64,000 bases of DNA from Cryptomeria japonica. Lineage: Eukaryota > Streptophyta > Pinopsida > Cupressales > Cupressaceae. The notes beneath the pieces are model-generated. The model worked only from the letters and a program-made list of their open reading frames with translations, had not been told where the DNA came from and searched no databases. Shown piece after piece: positions 23,067 to 35,786 of the stretch; the first letter of the stretch is position 1, and every line of letters starts with the position of its first letter. The translations under genes and the position numbers were made by a program. The stretch covers positions 141,144,361 to 141,208,360 of the forward strand of contig NC_081406.1 in the NCBI RefSeq assembly GCF_030272615.1, written 5' to 3'.

Positions 23067-24305
23067 ATGTATAAGAGAAATGCACCGAAGCTGAACAAGT
23101 CTAGTTTCTCTACATGGCAGAAAAGGATGAAGTTGCACCTATTAGGAGTTGGAGAATATGTTGTATATTATCTGGAAAATGACTACACCGCACCTAGAAC
23201 CTATCCATTGACAATGGAAGAGATAAAGGCAAAGCTAGAACATATCCAAGCAATGATTGAAATAACATCTGCATTGACCGACTTAGAGTTTAATGACCTA
23301 GAAGGTTGCAATGATGCAAAGGCAATGTGGGATAAGCTCATATCTGTGTATGGTGGAGATGAACATGTTCAAAGAGAAAAAGTGGATAGTCTAATAGGGC
23401 AAATTGAATCTATGAGGATGAATGAAGGTGAGAACATAACCCAATACATTACAAGACTAAAGGAGATCGTCAATCAAATCAAAGGAGCGGGTGGAACTAT
23501 TGAAGAAAAGGATGTAACAAGTAAGTTGTTAAGAACTCTTCTACCAGCTTATGCAATCCGAGTCTCTGCAATCAATGAATTGAGGTCTGTACCCAATATG
23601 TCAGTTTCTCTAGATGCTATTATTGGTAAGCTACATGCATTTGAGTTAAGTAACTTTGATAACAGTGGGTCATCAGTAAATAAAGTTGAGTCTGCATTTA
23701 ATTCTTTCCATCTTGATGAATCTGATGATTACAATGATAGAAAGTATAAATATTCTGAAGGGAATCACAATGGAGCAAGTGAAAGATTTTGCAAAAACAT
23801 GGAGGAGGTACACAAACTATATGAGGAAATCAGAAAGAAAGAAGAGTTTGAAGCACTATTAGCCAGAAGGTTACCGAGAGGAAAAGGTAAGTACAAAGGA
23901 AAGTTACCATTGAAATGTTTTAACTATGATAGAATTGGACATATGGCTTCTAACTGTCCTGACAAAGAATCTAGTGAAAAGAGAGATTACCGAGATGATA
24001 GACAGAAAGATAATCATTATAGAGGACACCGAGACTTCAAGAGAAGAGATAAAAAGACATTCTTAATAGCTGATGAGGAATCTAATGATGATAAATCAGA
24101 TGAAACTGATGTAGAGGAAGTTGTTTATGTGGCTATCAAAGATGGAACAGATGAAGAAAGGTATGAAGAAAAAGCTTTAATATATCATATAAATACTAAT
24201 GACTCTTGGATCATAGATATTGGATGCTCACCTCACATGATAGTTGATAAACACAAATTTGTTATATTAGAAGATTATGATGGAGGCTATGTGAGATTTT
24301 GGTAA
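23067..24305 (+). pseudogene. Gag and protease of element D (412 residues, damaged)
   Basis: Copia-type gag over about residues 1-215, then an acidic linker. The knuckle at residues 284-297 has tyrosine at 287 in place of the second cysteine. The protease motif at residue 384 reads DIG instead of DSG. A one-base insertion at about 24300 shifts the frame just after the protease start, so gag would be made but pol would not be read in frame. Gag itself is uninterrupted. Confidence 0.85.
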
Positions 24306-25004
24306 TGATGCACCATGTCCGGTAAGAGGTAAAGGATCCATAACACTTCTTGACAATGCTAAATGTAATGATGTTTATTGGGTTGAAGGTTTGAAATACA
24401 ATTTGTTGAGTGTAGCACAACTAAACAACATAGGTTATCGAATAGAGTTTCAAAAAGGAATTGTCAAAGTTTATGACAAGAATGGAAAGTTAGCTACTAC
24501 CGGGACACAAACAAAAGGTAACACATTTCACCTTGACTCAACTCGGAATAAGTGTCTGTATGAAAAGATAGATGATACCTGGTTATGGCATAAAAGGTTT
24601 TGTCATGTAAATTTTGATAATCTGATCAAAATAAGTAAGAAGCGCCGAGTAAGAGGGCTACCAAGTGTTGAAAAACCTAAGAATGCTATGTGTCGAGGAT
24701 GCCAGATGGGAAAGATGAAAAGATCAAGCTTTACAAGTAAGTCCTACACTTCTAAGGGAATTTTAGATCTTGTGCATACTGATCTTTGTGGTCCTATGAA
24801 AGTTCAGAGCTACTATGGTGATAAATATTTCATATTATTTGTGGATGATTACTCAAGGATGATGTCAGTAATGTTTTTAAAAGAAAAATCAGAAGCTTAT
24901 CAAATGTTTAAATGGTACAAGGCAAGAGCTGAAAATGAGACAGGTAGACAACTGAAATGTCTTAATCAGACAGAGGAGGAGAGTTCACATCTGATGAGTT
25001 CAAC
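24306..25004 (+). pseudogene. Protease end, gag-pre-integrase and integrase start of element D
   Basis: Continues from GNDAPC through NLLSVAQL, the zinc-binding H..H..C..C segment (WHKRFCHVNF, then CRGCQMGK) and the integrase core start HTDLCGP near 24775. A one-base loss near 24962, in the segment that should carry the second catalytic aspartate, changes frame again. Confidence 0.85.
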
Positions 25005-26357
25005 TTGTTCTGCAATAATCATGGGATTAAAAGACAAGTCTCTACACCGAGAACCCCACAGCAAAATGGAATAGCTGAGAGGAGAAACAAATCTATTGTG
25101 GATTGTGCCAGAACCCTGATGATTGAAAATAAAGTGCCACAAACATTTTGGAGAGAAGCAATAAGCACAACAGTTTACACCCTGAACCAAGTACAACTGA
25201 AGAAAGAAACTTTGAAGACACCTTATGAAATTTGGTATGACAAGAAATCCAATGTAAGTTATTTTAAAATCTTTGGAAGTAGATGCTATGTACACAAAGA
25301 TGATAGAAATGGTAAGTTTGATCAGAAAAGTGAAGAAGGAACATTTCTAGGTTACTCTTCTATAAGCAAAGCATATAAATGTCTGATAAAATCATCTAAC
25401 AAAATAGTAGAAAGTGCAAATGTGAAAATTGATGAATTTACAGACAGAAATGATGAAGGAAACTCCAAAGAACTAGAAGATTATGAAGGATTTGTCTATG
25501 TTCAACCGAGAAGTCCTACCGAGAAGACTGCTGAAGGAAATGAAGAGAATATCCAGTTACCGAGTGATGAAGAAGAACATACAGAGTCTACCGAGCCTAT
25601 ATTAGCCAAGTATGTCAGAAGGAATCATACATCAAGTCAGATTACAGGAGATAAGGATGATCTAGTGATGACAAGGAACAAACTAAGACAAAATACATGT
25701 CTGATATCTAAATTTGAACCAAGGATAGTGAAAGAGGCATTTAACAGTGAAGATTGGATAAATGTTATGATAGAAGAGATTGATCAAATCAAGAAGAATG
25801 ACACATGGACACTGGTCCCAAGGCCGAGGGACAAAAATGTAATCGGTACAAAGTGGATTTTCAGAAACAAGCTAAATGAAAAAGGTGGGGTCATTTGGAA
25901 GAAAGAAAGACAAGTTTGCAAAGGTTATGCTCAAGAAGAAGGAATTGATTATGGTGAAACTTTTGCACCTATGGCAAGACTTGAAGGAGTAAAAACATTG
26001 TTGGCATATGCTGCATTCAAAAATTTTAAGGTATATCAAATGGATGTCAAATCTGCATTTCTGAATGGTATATTAGAAGAAGAAGTTTTCATTGAACAAC
26101 CTGAAGGATTTGTTGAAGGAGAAAATAATGATCAGGTATGTAAATTGAACAAAGCTTTATATGGTTTGAAACAAGTGACTAGAGCATGGTATGAGAGATT
26201 GCATTCATATTTGATCAAAATTGGTTTTATAAGAACAAGTGAAAATAGCAATATGTACATGAAGAATGATGAGAATGGAATACTGATCTCAACCATATTT
26301 GTTGATGATATTATCTTTTGTGGAAATGACTATGCAAGAACTTTGGAAATTAAATGA
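25005..26357 (+). pseudogene. Integrase and RT of element D (450-residue open stretch)
   Basis: Holds the integrase end with the catalytic glutamate (NGIAERRN), the conserved FKIFGSRCYV region, an acidic linker and the Copia RT: GTKWIFRNK, ARLEGV, YQMDVKSAFLNG with the first catalytic aspartate, LYGLKQ, and the active-site FVDD near 26300. It ends in a frame change and stop at about 26350-26372. Confidence 0.87.
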
Positions 26358-26371
26358 GAAAATAATTTGAG

Positions 26372-27247
26372 ATGTCATTAATCGGTGAGATAAAGTATTT
26401 TATAGGTTTACAGATACTGCAAATGAAAGATAAGATTTTCATTACCCAATCCAAGTACATAAAGGAAATCTTGAAGAAATTTGGTATGGAGGATTCAAAA
26501 CCAGTAAGTACTCCTATGACTACCAACTGTAAACTATCAAAGAATGATGAATTTGCATCTATTGATGAGACACTTTACTGATCTATGATTGGAAAGTTGC
26601 AATATGTTGTTCACAGCAGGCCAGATATAGCACATCCAGTAGAAATAGTTGCAAGATTCTCTGCAAATCCCAAGGAAACACACATGACAACAATCAAAAG
26701 AATTTTCAAATACTTGAAAGGCACTGAAGATTATGGCTTAATATATCGGAAAGGAAATGTCTTTGATTTAAAAGTTTATACTGATGCTGATTGGGAAGGC
26801 AACATTGATGACAGGAAAAGCACAAGTGGAGGAGCTTTCTTTTTAGGAGAAAGACTAGTGAGTTGGCTTAGCAAGAAACAAGGATGTGTTTCACAGTCAA
26901 CAACAAAAGCTGAATATGTTGCTGCAGCATTGAACTGTACTAATATAGCATGGATCAAACAACTGTTGGAAGGCATAAATGAGCAAGTTACCGAGCCAGT
27001 AACCATATTTGGTGATAATAATAGTGCCATAAAAATTTCAAAGAATCTTGTAATGCACTCTAAGACAAAGCACATCTCTATCAAATATCATTATCTTAGA
27101 GAAGAAGTTCAAGAGAAGAAAGTGGTGTTGGAGTATGTTAGCACAAAGGAGCAAATAGCAGATATCTTCACCAAGCCACTACCAAGGGACACTTTTGAAT
27201 ATCTCAAAAGTCAGTTAGGGGTCCTACCCCTATCTTCCATTCACTGA
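26372..27247 (+). pseudogene. RT end and RNase H of element D
   Basis: 26372-26581 is the RT end; a TGA at 26579 sits where related elements have an arginine or similar codon, consistent with a C to T change of CGA. 26585-27247 (220 residues) is a complete RNase H: DADWEGNIDD, STTKAEYVAA, GDNNSAI, TKHISIKYH and DIFTKPLPRDTF, ending LGVLPLSSIH, the usual Copia terminus. Confidence 0.87.
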
Positions 27248-27464
27248 CTGAGTTTGGTGAAAGCATCAATTTGATGACTCTACAGTATATCTTTTAAGAG
27301 TTGATGCTGATTTACACGCTTTAGGAAGTTTTCTAAAGGTGTGCATGAAACATTAACAAGGAACAGGAATTGAAGACAAAATGCTCAGACCAAGACTAAG
27401 TAGATACATGACAACAAGGATTCACTACTCAGCGACAAAAATTATGTTTTAGTTCTTTTTATTT

Positions 27465-27615
27465 TTGGCATTGTTTTCAAAGGGGGAGAAGACTAATATA
27501 TGGGGGAGAATACTAATGACAGGGGGAGAGCATTTCAAAATTTCATAATTTCATAGCAATCCGAATCATTTAAAGTCAAATCAATTGGTTTTGCCATCAA
27601 TGCCAAAGGGGGAGA
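27465..27615 (+). promoter_or_regulatory. Polypurine tract cluster of element D
   Basis: Four GGGGGAGA runs: 27465-27490 (TTGGCATTGTTTTC before it), about 27500, about 27521, and 27591-27615 (TTGCCATCAATGCC before it) next to the 3' LTR. Confidence 0.8.
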
Positions 27616-27616
27616 T

Positions 27617-29127
27617 TGTTGGCATTCCAATTACAATAAGAGATTGTTGGTATTTCAATAAGGATATTGAGAAGGTTGTTGATGACTATGGATATAATTG
27701 ATTAAGGATGTTCACTATCTTAACATTATTATTTTGTCATTGATGTCAAGAAATTGATTTTCTGATTCAGTATGATGTTTCCATATCTTAAGAAGTATGT
27801 TTTGAAAAGAGTTAAGATGTCGGTAAAAGACACAGAAAGAATGTAATGAATAAGGGGAAGAATAAGTTATTCAATAGGCAACTATTACCGAGTTAGACAA
27901 TGATGAGATCATGATGTTTAGATTGTTTTGATATCCTACATATGCTATTATTTGTAAGGTTAATACTATACTATGTTACCAAGCAAAGAACCTCATCGGT
28001 AAACTCTAAGGAACCTAGTCGGTAAACCGTAAGGTTATCACTATCAATTAATGAAGGCAGAATGTCTACCGAGTAAAGTTTAGTATTCACCGAGTTGCAA
28101 CCAAGTAATAACAGAATGCATTGAATGTATAAAAGCATTATTTAATGAAGGAAGCTGATGAGCTGGAGTTGATTAAATGATTGGTAAGTTGTGCATGAAA
28201 TTTGTTAAAGAATCTATGGCAATGAAAGATCAGTAGGAAGATCTACAGCTCAGATTGAACCGCAATACCTTAGCACAAGTTCCAAGAAATGTATGCAAGT
28301 TCCAAGGTGAGGTAAAATATTTTCAGATCGAAGGGTACATTGAACCTGGTCAAGTTTGAAGATCTGATGGCCATGATTGATCATGGGAAATGTGATCAAG
28401 GAGATTAAGCAGTTGGCAAATTGTTTATAAATAAAGAACTATTGATAAACAATGTATGCGGGCAAGTGTAAGCACAGGAATGCTACATAGTGATTACCGA
28501 GCATAGAAGCTTAAAGATTTGTTTTGATAATGGACTATGGAGCCCAGCAGAGGGACAAGATAAGTCCTATGACTAAGATTGTATTGAGTAAATAAGAATC
28601 TGCTTTAGCATTTTAGATGTGAAGTTGCAGATATATTTTATTACTGTTATTTTGTGAAGTGATAGAAAATGTCTTAACCGAGTGGACTTAACAGTCTTAT
28701 TTGTAAAACCCTCTAGCAAGGTGACATTCAGATTGAGTGTTTGAAATCCTTTAACAAGGTCACCTCTAACAAGGTGAAGATCCTAACAGATCTAAGGGAA
28801 ATCCCTTAACCGGGTCACATCTAGCAATGTGTTTGTAATCTTTAACAGGATTTTCTTTTAACTAAGCATACTCTAGAAGAGTATATTTCTTAGTGGGTCC
28901 GAAATCCCACAGTGGTTTTTCCCTATTTAGGTTTCCACATTAAATTTGGTGTTATATGTTGTGTGATCTTATCTGTTTATGATTCTGCATGCTTTACAGC
29001 TTTTCTGATAAGTTTGCTGAGGTTGAATCTATTGTTTTTATGGAAGATTAAGCTTGTATGATTCACCCCCCCCTCTCATCTTGTTAGCTTGGCATCTGTA
29101 CTAAACATATTAGTATCAGAACTATCA
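27617..29127 (+). repeat. 3' LTR of element D
   Basis: 1511 bp, TGTTGGCATTCC to ACTATCA. It differs from the 5' LTR by scattered substitutions and an 18-base indel near 28065. Pyrimidine run near 29065. Confidence 0.92.
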
Positions 29128-29132
29128 AGAAA

Positions 29133-29922
29133 CTCACCCAAAGTTTACCTATGGATCAACCCTGAGTTGACCTTTCTAATGGCTCTCTATCCAAGAATTT
29201 CTTGGGACCATACTAGGATATTTGAAAAATGCATTGGTAAAACAAATTCCTTCCAAGGGGCATGTCACTGCCAAATCACTTTACAACACACGTGTCAAGT
29301 GACACCACAAAATTACCCATCACTTAAATACAAATGGCAATGTCCCTTTTTTTGGAATTAACAAATTAAACAATTTTCAAATTAAACACACATCCAAGCA
29401 TAAACATTTACAAATTAAAATACATTTACAAATGAGGTGTTGTCTCTCCAAATAGACAACCCTTGGCTTCACAAATGCACATAGGTTTAGGCTTGATTCT
29501 CCGAATAGTTTCCATGGTCACATGGATCAGTTTTCCTACACATCTCACTTTGCACATTAGTAATTCTAAAATCACATATAATATTATCATATGAAAAAGA
29601 ATACAATTCAGACATTTTCACACACTTTCAATTATAATAATTAAGTTTCCAATTATCTAATAGAATCCACATGAAATAATCTACTAAATGGAATCATCAT
29701 AATTATCATCAAATTTAATCATTTATAATGCATGCATCCATAATTTCTAGCATCAAAATAAAGTACTGCAAATCAGAGATAAATTGCATACACCATATCA
29801 ATGTTATCCAATCACTGGATCATATAGAATCTATGTCCATAATGCATCAAAATATAGTATCAATAATAGGTCCAACATGAAAATAACTGAAATGCTATGA
29901 TAGCTCGAGGTAGGGCCTCACA
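29133..29922. other. F sequence to the right of element D
   Basis: Continuation of the long LTR-like unit F after D. The short reading frame at 29089-29361 shows no domain and crosses the D/F border, so it is not a gene. Confidence 0.55.
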
Positions 29923-29927
29923 CTATC

Positions 29928-31103
29928 TGATAACTCCACTTCATATGCATTTTCAGAACTGAACTTTCTCAAAATCTTGCAAGGTCCAAACTTCCTCATT
30001 TGCAACTTGTTATAGGTCCCAACTAAAAATATTTATTTTCTCAAATACACCATCACTTCATCACCAAATTCAAATTCCTTATGTCTCCTCTTCTCATCTA
30101 CTTTCTCCTTATACTTGTTGTTCATATCCTCCAAATGTTTCTTAACCTGAATATGTAAGCCTTTTATGTGATCTGCACATTCTTCTTCTGAAATTATTTG
30201 GTCTTCACTGCTACTATTTCTTGATTCAGATATATTTTTAGGGTGTACTCCAGTAACAATCTCTAAAGGTATCCTTCTAATACTCCTATTTATTGAATTA
30301 ATGTAGGAAAACTCTTCTTGTACAAGAATCAAATCCCAACTTCCTGTTTTGTCTCCAACCAAGCATCTCAACAAATTTCCCAAGCTCCTGTTTACTACCT
30401 TTGTCTATCCATCAGTTTGTGGGTGAAAAGTAGAACTGAATTCCATATCATTCTTCATCTTCTTCCAAAGTGTCTTCCAAAAGTAAACAACAAACTTAGT
30501 ATCTCTATCTGAAACTATGCTCTTAGGTAATCCATGCAATCTCACTACTTCCTTTAAAAATAGGTTAGCTATATGCACTTCATCTGATGTCTTCTTACAA
30601 GGTATGAAATGAGTCATCTTTGAGAATATATCCACCACCATAAATATAGAATCATTTCCTCTCTGTGTCTTAGGTAGTCCTAGTATGAAATCCATGCTGA
30701 TATCCTCCCAAGGTCTTACCAGTATTTTCAAAGGTGTATACAATCCCACATTCTGACTACTACCCTTTGCAACTTGACAAATTCTACAACTTTGCATAAA
30801 TTTCCTTACATCCTTATGAATCTGGGGCCAAAAGTAATGCTCACACACCAATGCTACTATTTTGTCAACATGAAAGTGTTCAGCTAATCCTCCACTATGC
30901 TTATCCTTTATCAAATTCTCCCTCATAGAACTCTTAGGTATGCACAATTGAACTCCTCTAAACAACATCCCATCCTGAATGAAGTAATTCAACCAATTGC
31001 TTCTATCCATCATAGCCGGTTCTCTACATGCTCTCCAAGGTTCTACAAAATCTAGGTCATCATCATACAAGGTCTTCAACTCCTCAAGTCCTAATACTGT
31101 CAC
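29928..31103 (-). pseudogene. Integrase of element G
   Basis: Minus-strand open stretches 31103-30405 and 30383-30033. The zinc-binding part has HFHVDK ... CRICQ; the core has the first aspartate in SMDFILGLP and the second in VSDRDTKF. After HPQTDG a TAG stop follows, and the position of the third catalytic residue (glutamate in QTEVVN of the family) is lysine. The C-terminal part (EFGDEVMVYLRK, then FGPCKILRKF) leads toward the chromodomain at 17850-18129. Inactive. Confidence 0.87.
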
Positions 31104-31643
31104 TCATCTCTATCCAAAAATTCCTTCTTCTACTCAATGCATCAACAACTTTGTTTGACTTTTCACTCCTATGCTTCAACATAAAGGTGTAATTACAAAA
31201 ATTCTACCCATCTCATATGTCTATGATTTAACTTACTCTGACTGTTCAAATACTGCAAAGCTTGATGATCAATATACAACACAAACTCCTTAGGCAACAT
31301 GTAATGTCTCCACTTCTTCAAGGCTTGAACTATGGCATAGAATTCTTGATCATACACTGAATATCTCCTCTAGGAATCATTCAATTTCTCATTGAAATAA
31401 GACACTGCTCTCCCTTCCTGACTCAAGACTGCTCCAATTTCTATTCCACTTGCATCACAATCTACTTGAAATACTTTTTTGAAATCTGGTAAAGCTAGCA
31501 TAGGTTGCTCAATCACTTTCTGCTTTAACAGTTCAAAAAATTTGTTTTCTCCGATGGTCCACTTGAATTACTTCTTATATCCCCTCATTGTCTCAGTCAT
31601 AGAACTACAAATAGAATTGAAATTTCTAATAAACTTCTCATAG
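31104..31643 (-). pseudogene. RNase H region of element G
   Basis: Degenerate minus-strand sequence with FYEKFIRNF (the RT connection segment), VDCDASGIEIGAVL, then AVSYFNEKL and [10 protein letters not shown]. Typical gypsy RNase H order. Several stops. The A2/B insertion begins at 31649, exactly between TS and FY of the TSFY motif. Confidence 0.8.
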
Positions 31644-31765
31644 AAACTGTTGGCCATTTGGTGGAATTGATTATGTGTTGCATTGATGTTTTGTCACTGA
31701 TGCCAACACTAGTTGTTTGGATGCTTTACCAGAACCCTTCTGGTTCCAGTAGGTTGAGTGGAATC

Positions 31766-33194
31766 TGTTGGCATATGATGAACCCGTATGATAATATGAT
31801 AATAATGTATGTTGTCATTGATGTCAATAAGTTCAGGTCAACTAGTATGAATATTGGAAGAAGATGTTATTGATGATCAAGTTGGAGAACCGGTATGAAG
31901 AGATGTAGTGAATCGGTGTCAAGGTTTCACTAAGTGTGACTACCGGTTGGTAGTCTCAGCTTTAGGGTTACCAGTTTGGTAATCTAGCTTGTGTGATGCA
32001 ACTAATGATATTATGTGATGAGTTAGCTAAGAAATAAGGATGAGATCAAGATTCCATGTCAATTTTGTGCATGTGAAGGATTTCCTTGAGGATCTTGCAT
32101 GTGAAGATTGACTGCATTAAATGTCTACCTCGGGAATGAACATTCTTCTTAGCGGTACGAGAAGAAAGCATGATGGGTTACTGATTTCTATGTGCGGTGA
32201 AGAATGGATGATGTAGAATGACTTGTGATCTGTTTGAGATTTTTTCATTCTATGAAAAGTGTTTGGATGGTCAGGATTGGACCACTTGTAATTGCAAACC
32301 TAAGATGCTTAGGGTTTAGGGTTTATGCTACCGACCTAATTGTTATCTATAAGGTCGATGATGTTTGTTAATGTAAGTGTTGGCAAAAGTTGTGTATGTA
32401 TCTAAGTGATGAGATACTTGCTAGACCAGTGAATGAAAATTGCAGAGTGTGATTACAGAGTAGAGGAACTGAAAAGGATCTACCTTAGCATATAGTGTTG
32501 TTATCAGATCAAAGTTTTACCTATTGTCTTCTAACCATTTCAACAGAAGGAAAATCCCTTTGTCGGGTAGCTTTAACAGGCTTACTGTAAATCCTCTAAC
32601 CAGGTGACTCAAGTTTATTGAGTTCTTTAAATCCTCTAGTGAGGTAACCTTTAACATGGTTTCAACCTTTAATAGGGTATATAGCCATCCCTTAACCAGA
32701 TGATCTTTAATAGGATCGGTTCCTAGAAGAACCTTATTATAAAGTCTTTAACCGGACTAGGCTCCTAATAGAGTGAGTGTCAAAAGAGTTAAAAACAAGC
32801 TTGTGGGTATTCATCCCCACCATGGTTTTTCCCATTTGGGTTTCCATGTGAAAAATCTGTGTTTCATGAGTTGTGCATTTTTCATGTGATGATTAAGCAT
32901 TTTGTGTTCGAGTGATTATGCATGTAGAGCTAATGGTTATGGTATTGCCGATACACCACATGCTTATGTTTATGGGTGAAGTAGTTATCAAGTATTGAAT
33001 GTATTTGAAGTGTTTAGTTTTACCAGTTTATGTTGTCTGAAGTCAACCGGTATTGCCATGGTTAAGTTCAATAATGAAGACAACCGATTATCATTACTTT
33101 AACTTGATAAGTTGCAGAGAATATTTTGTATGTACTGATTCAGCCCCCCCTCTCAGTACCTATTAGGATATTTGTTGTTCATCATTATTCATCA
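31766..33194 (+). repeat. 5' LTR of element B
   Basis: TGTTGGCATATGATG to TATTCATCA, 1429 bp. Followed by ATTGGTATCAGAG. Internal blocks such as TCCTCTAACCAGGTGA recur in variant form, as in the LTR of D. Confidence 0.9.
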
Positions 33195-33196
33195 AT

Positions 33197-33207
33197 TGGT
33201 ATCAGAG
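33197..33207 (+). promoter_or_regulatory. Primer binding site of element B
   Basis: TGGTATCAGAG, matching initiator Met-tRNA except for the twelfth base. Confidence 0.85.
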
Positions 33208-33265
33208 AAACTCCAAGTCCTCAGTGATATAAGCTTAACCGCTTGAGGTAAAAGATCTTGCTTTA

Positions 33266-34085
33266 ATGATGAAGAGGGAAGGTCCTAAGTTCAATAGAGA
33301 TAACTTCAAAATATGGAAGGACGGAATGAAGATCTATATCAAGAGTTTGGGTGCTCAACACTGGAGCTATGTTGAGAATGTCTATGTAATCCCCACTGGA
33401 ACTCTAACTGATGATCAAAAAAGAGAGATTCAAGAAAATGGGCAAGTCATGGAAGCCCTTATTAGCATCTTGTCCGATATTGAGTTCATTGATGTACAAG
33501 ATAAGGACACTCCTAAGGATGTATGGGACACATTGGAAGAGAGCCTTAGAGGAAAATTTGAAGACATGAGGATGGTTGAAGGTGAAACCATTCAACAATA
33601 TGGCATAAGGATCAAGAGTGTTGTTGGAGATATCAAGAGCACTGGTGGAACAATTGATTATGCCACCGTTGTCACTAAAGTTTTGAGATCATTGTTATCA
33701 GTCTATGTAATCAAAGTTGCTGCTATTCAGGAGCTAGGGTCTATTGACAAAACCAAGGTATCCTTAGACTCTATCATTGCAAAATTGATTACATATGAGT
33801 TGAATAGCTATGATGGCAGTGTTCATAAGACTGAGTCGGCTTTTAGAGCATCGGTTGCACCAACCAGAAAAGGAAAAGAAGTAAGTACCAGTTATAAATC
33901 CATGCAAAGAAGAGGTATGGATGATGAAGAGATTCTGATTGAGTTTGAAGCTCTTCTTGCCAAGAGACTTCCAAAAAGCACTAGAAAATATAGAGGTAAG
34001 TTCCTTTAAAATGTTTTTCCTGCAATAAGATAAGACATATAGTTATTAACTATCCTAACAATGAAAATAAGGATAAACCGAAGAG
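33266..34085 (+). pseudogene. Gag of element B
   Basis: 247-residue open frame from ATG 33266 similar to the gag of D. Compared with D it lacks about 13 residues in frame after DTLEES. A frame change near 34009 precedes the knuckle region, in which the last cysteine is tyrosine (CFSCNKIRHIVINY). Confidence 0.83.
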
Positions 34086-34709
34086 GTTTATAAAGTATAA
34101 AGGAGTAAATAGAAGAAATTGTCTTGTTGTAGTGGATGTAGGTGCTATTGATGAAGAATCTGAGGATGAAGAGAATGAGGACATAGTATTTGTAGTTGTA
34201 TAGGAAGAAGTGTCTGACAAGAAAGCACTTGTCTCTCGCATTGACAACTCTAATGAGTGGATTATTGATAGTGGTTGTTCTCACCACATGACTGGTGATC
34301 AGGGAAAGTTTCTATCTCTAGAAGAATATGATGGAGGTGTTGTCAGATTTGGCAATGATGCACCATGCTTGGTAAAAGGAAAAGGATCCATTTCACTGAA
34401 TGGAAAGAGCAGTGTAGATGACGTCTACTCAGTAGATTGTATTAAGCATAACCTATTGAGTGTTGCTCAGCTAAATGATAAAGGACTCATTCTGGATTTC
34501 AAAGGTGGAGTCTACTATATAATTGGAAAGAATAGTGAACTTATTGCCACCGATAAGTAGACTAGAGGTAACTTGGTTCAGCTAAATGCCAAGATTAGTT
34601 GGTGTCTGATGGCAAAGTTTGATGTTAGTTGGATATAGCATAGGAGACTTTGTCATATGAACTTTGATAATATTGTAAAGGCTATTAAGATCAAGGCAGT
34701 AAGAGGATT
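34086..34709 (+). pseudogene. Protease and gag-pre-integrase start of element B
   Basis: 34210-34560 keeps the protease motif IIDSGCSHHM, then FGNDAPC and NLLSVAQL. A TAG at 34558 precedes the gag-pre-integrase zinc segment (RRLCHMNFDN). Cut by element C after AVRG. Confidence 0.83.
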
Positions 34710-35485
34710 TGTTAGGATTCCCAAAGATACTGAGAGGGGGGGTGAATCAATATCTGACTAGTAGAAGAATTTATTTAACTTATAACATGAAGAGCATATT
34801 AAAACTATGTACCAGTAAACCAGAAATAATACAGAAAAAAAGAACAACAACCACAACATGAAAAGCACACCATAACACAATAATTTTAATGAGGAAACCC
34901 AGTGTGGGAAAAACCATAGTGGGATTTGTGACCCACAATATTCGCTTACTGGCCAATAAGGGAATATTACTATGTACATTAGGGGCCTGCACATGCAGGA
35001 AGGCCAAGTGCCTAGAGCTCACTGCTCAATTACAAAAGAAGTCACACTGACTTACAAAAATGGATTATACTAATCCAATGTCTTGTACTGCTTCAAATTA
35101 GCATCTGCTATGCCAGATTCAGTATCGGTTTAAGCTCTACTACATACATAAACCCTTATCCAACAATTTGCATATTAGGTCTGCTATATATTTTTCATAC
35201 TTCACCTCTTAAATGATCTACAATGATCTCATAATTATATGAGTCGTATTACAATCTTCCAAGTCGGCTTACAAAAGATTTTACAATCAATTACAAAATA
35301 CATTAATACAAAATTGTTGTTGGCCAGGGTGCTGATAATCTTCCTTTTCAGTGCTGGTGTTTTGTATGTCAGTGTAGAGTCTGTCGGTGTCGGTGCCTGC
35401 TAGTATCACATGATTGTAAGGTTGCCATCAATGACAATACCTTCAATCACCTATAATTTCTCATTGGAGTGTGCATTTTGCAACA
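34710..35485 (-). repeat. 3' LTR of element C
   Basis: 776 bp, minus-strand start TGTTGCAAAATGC, end CCTAACA. Nearly full match to the solo LTR at 8537-9335. Confidence 0.9.
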
Positions 35486-35486
35486 A

Positions 35487-35674
35487 TCTCCCCCTTTGGC
35501 ATTGATGGCAACACTCATGAGAAAAATCCAAAAAGAATGTATCCAACAATGGTCTGCCAAAATTGTCTTACCAAAACTGTTTGCCCAAAAATGTATGCTC
35601 CCCCTGAGCTGATGATGTCCTGTTCAGATCATTTTTCTCATCTCACTACTCCCCCTTTGACATCAATGACAAAG
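35487..35674 (-). promoter_or_regulatory. Paired polypurine tracts of element C
   Basis: Minus strand: box TTTGTCATTGATGTC with AAAGGGGGAG at 35674-35648, then box TTGCCATCAATGCC with AAAGGGGGAGA at 35511-35487 abutting the LTR. Confidence 0.8.
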
Positions 35675-35786
35675 GTTGTCATTCATTGTTACTGGAGACC
35701 TACCTAGATTCTTGTAATTGATGGGTTACAATCTGAAAAAGGTCTACGAGTACCAAATTTAAACTGTTGTTGAATCTTTTGGTATC

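Larger units (their letters stand above)
21479..29127 (+). mobile_element. Element D: Copia (Sirevirus-like) LTR retrotransposon
   Basis: Perfect target duplication AGAAA at 21474-21478 and 29128-29132. LTRs of about 1.5 kb, primer site, gag, protease, integrase, RT, RNase H and multiple polypurine tracts in the normal Copia order. Nearly complete but with a few frameshifts and stops. The 5' LTR is preceded by 28 extra bases that lie inside the duplication. Confidence 0.93.
18130..29922 (-). mobile_element. F: large LTR-like insertion (about 4.1 kb own sequence)
   Basis: Perfect 5-bp duplication CTATC at 18125-18129 and 29923-29927. Ends read TGTCATGCCC and GCCTCACA; on the minus strand this is TGTGAGGCCC ... 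GGGCATGACA, a form typical of gypsy LTR ends. Excluding element D it is about 4.14 kb, with no primer site, polypurine tract or pol coding found. A very long solo LTR or an element reduced to LTR sequence are both possible. Strand is inferred from the end sequences. Confidence 0.7.

Noticed and set aside
31649-31765. Short LTR piece as an independent truncated element
   Set aside because: Its continuation lies at 51494-52584 with matching flanks, so it is one solo LTR split by element B.
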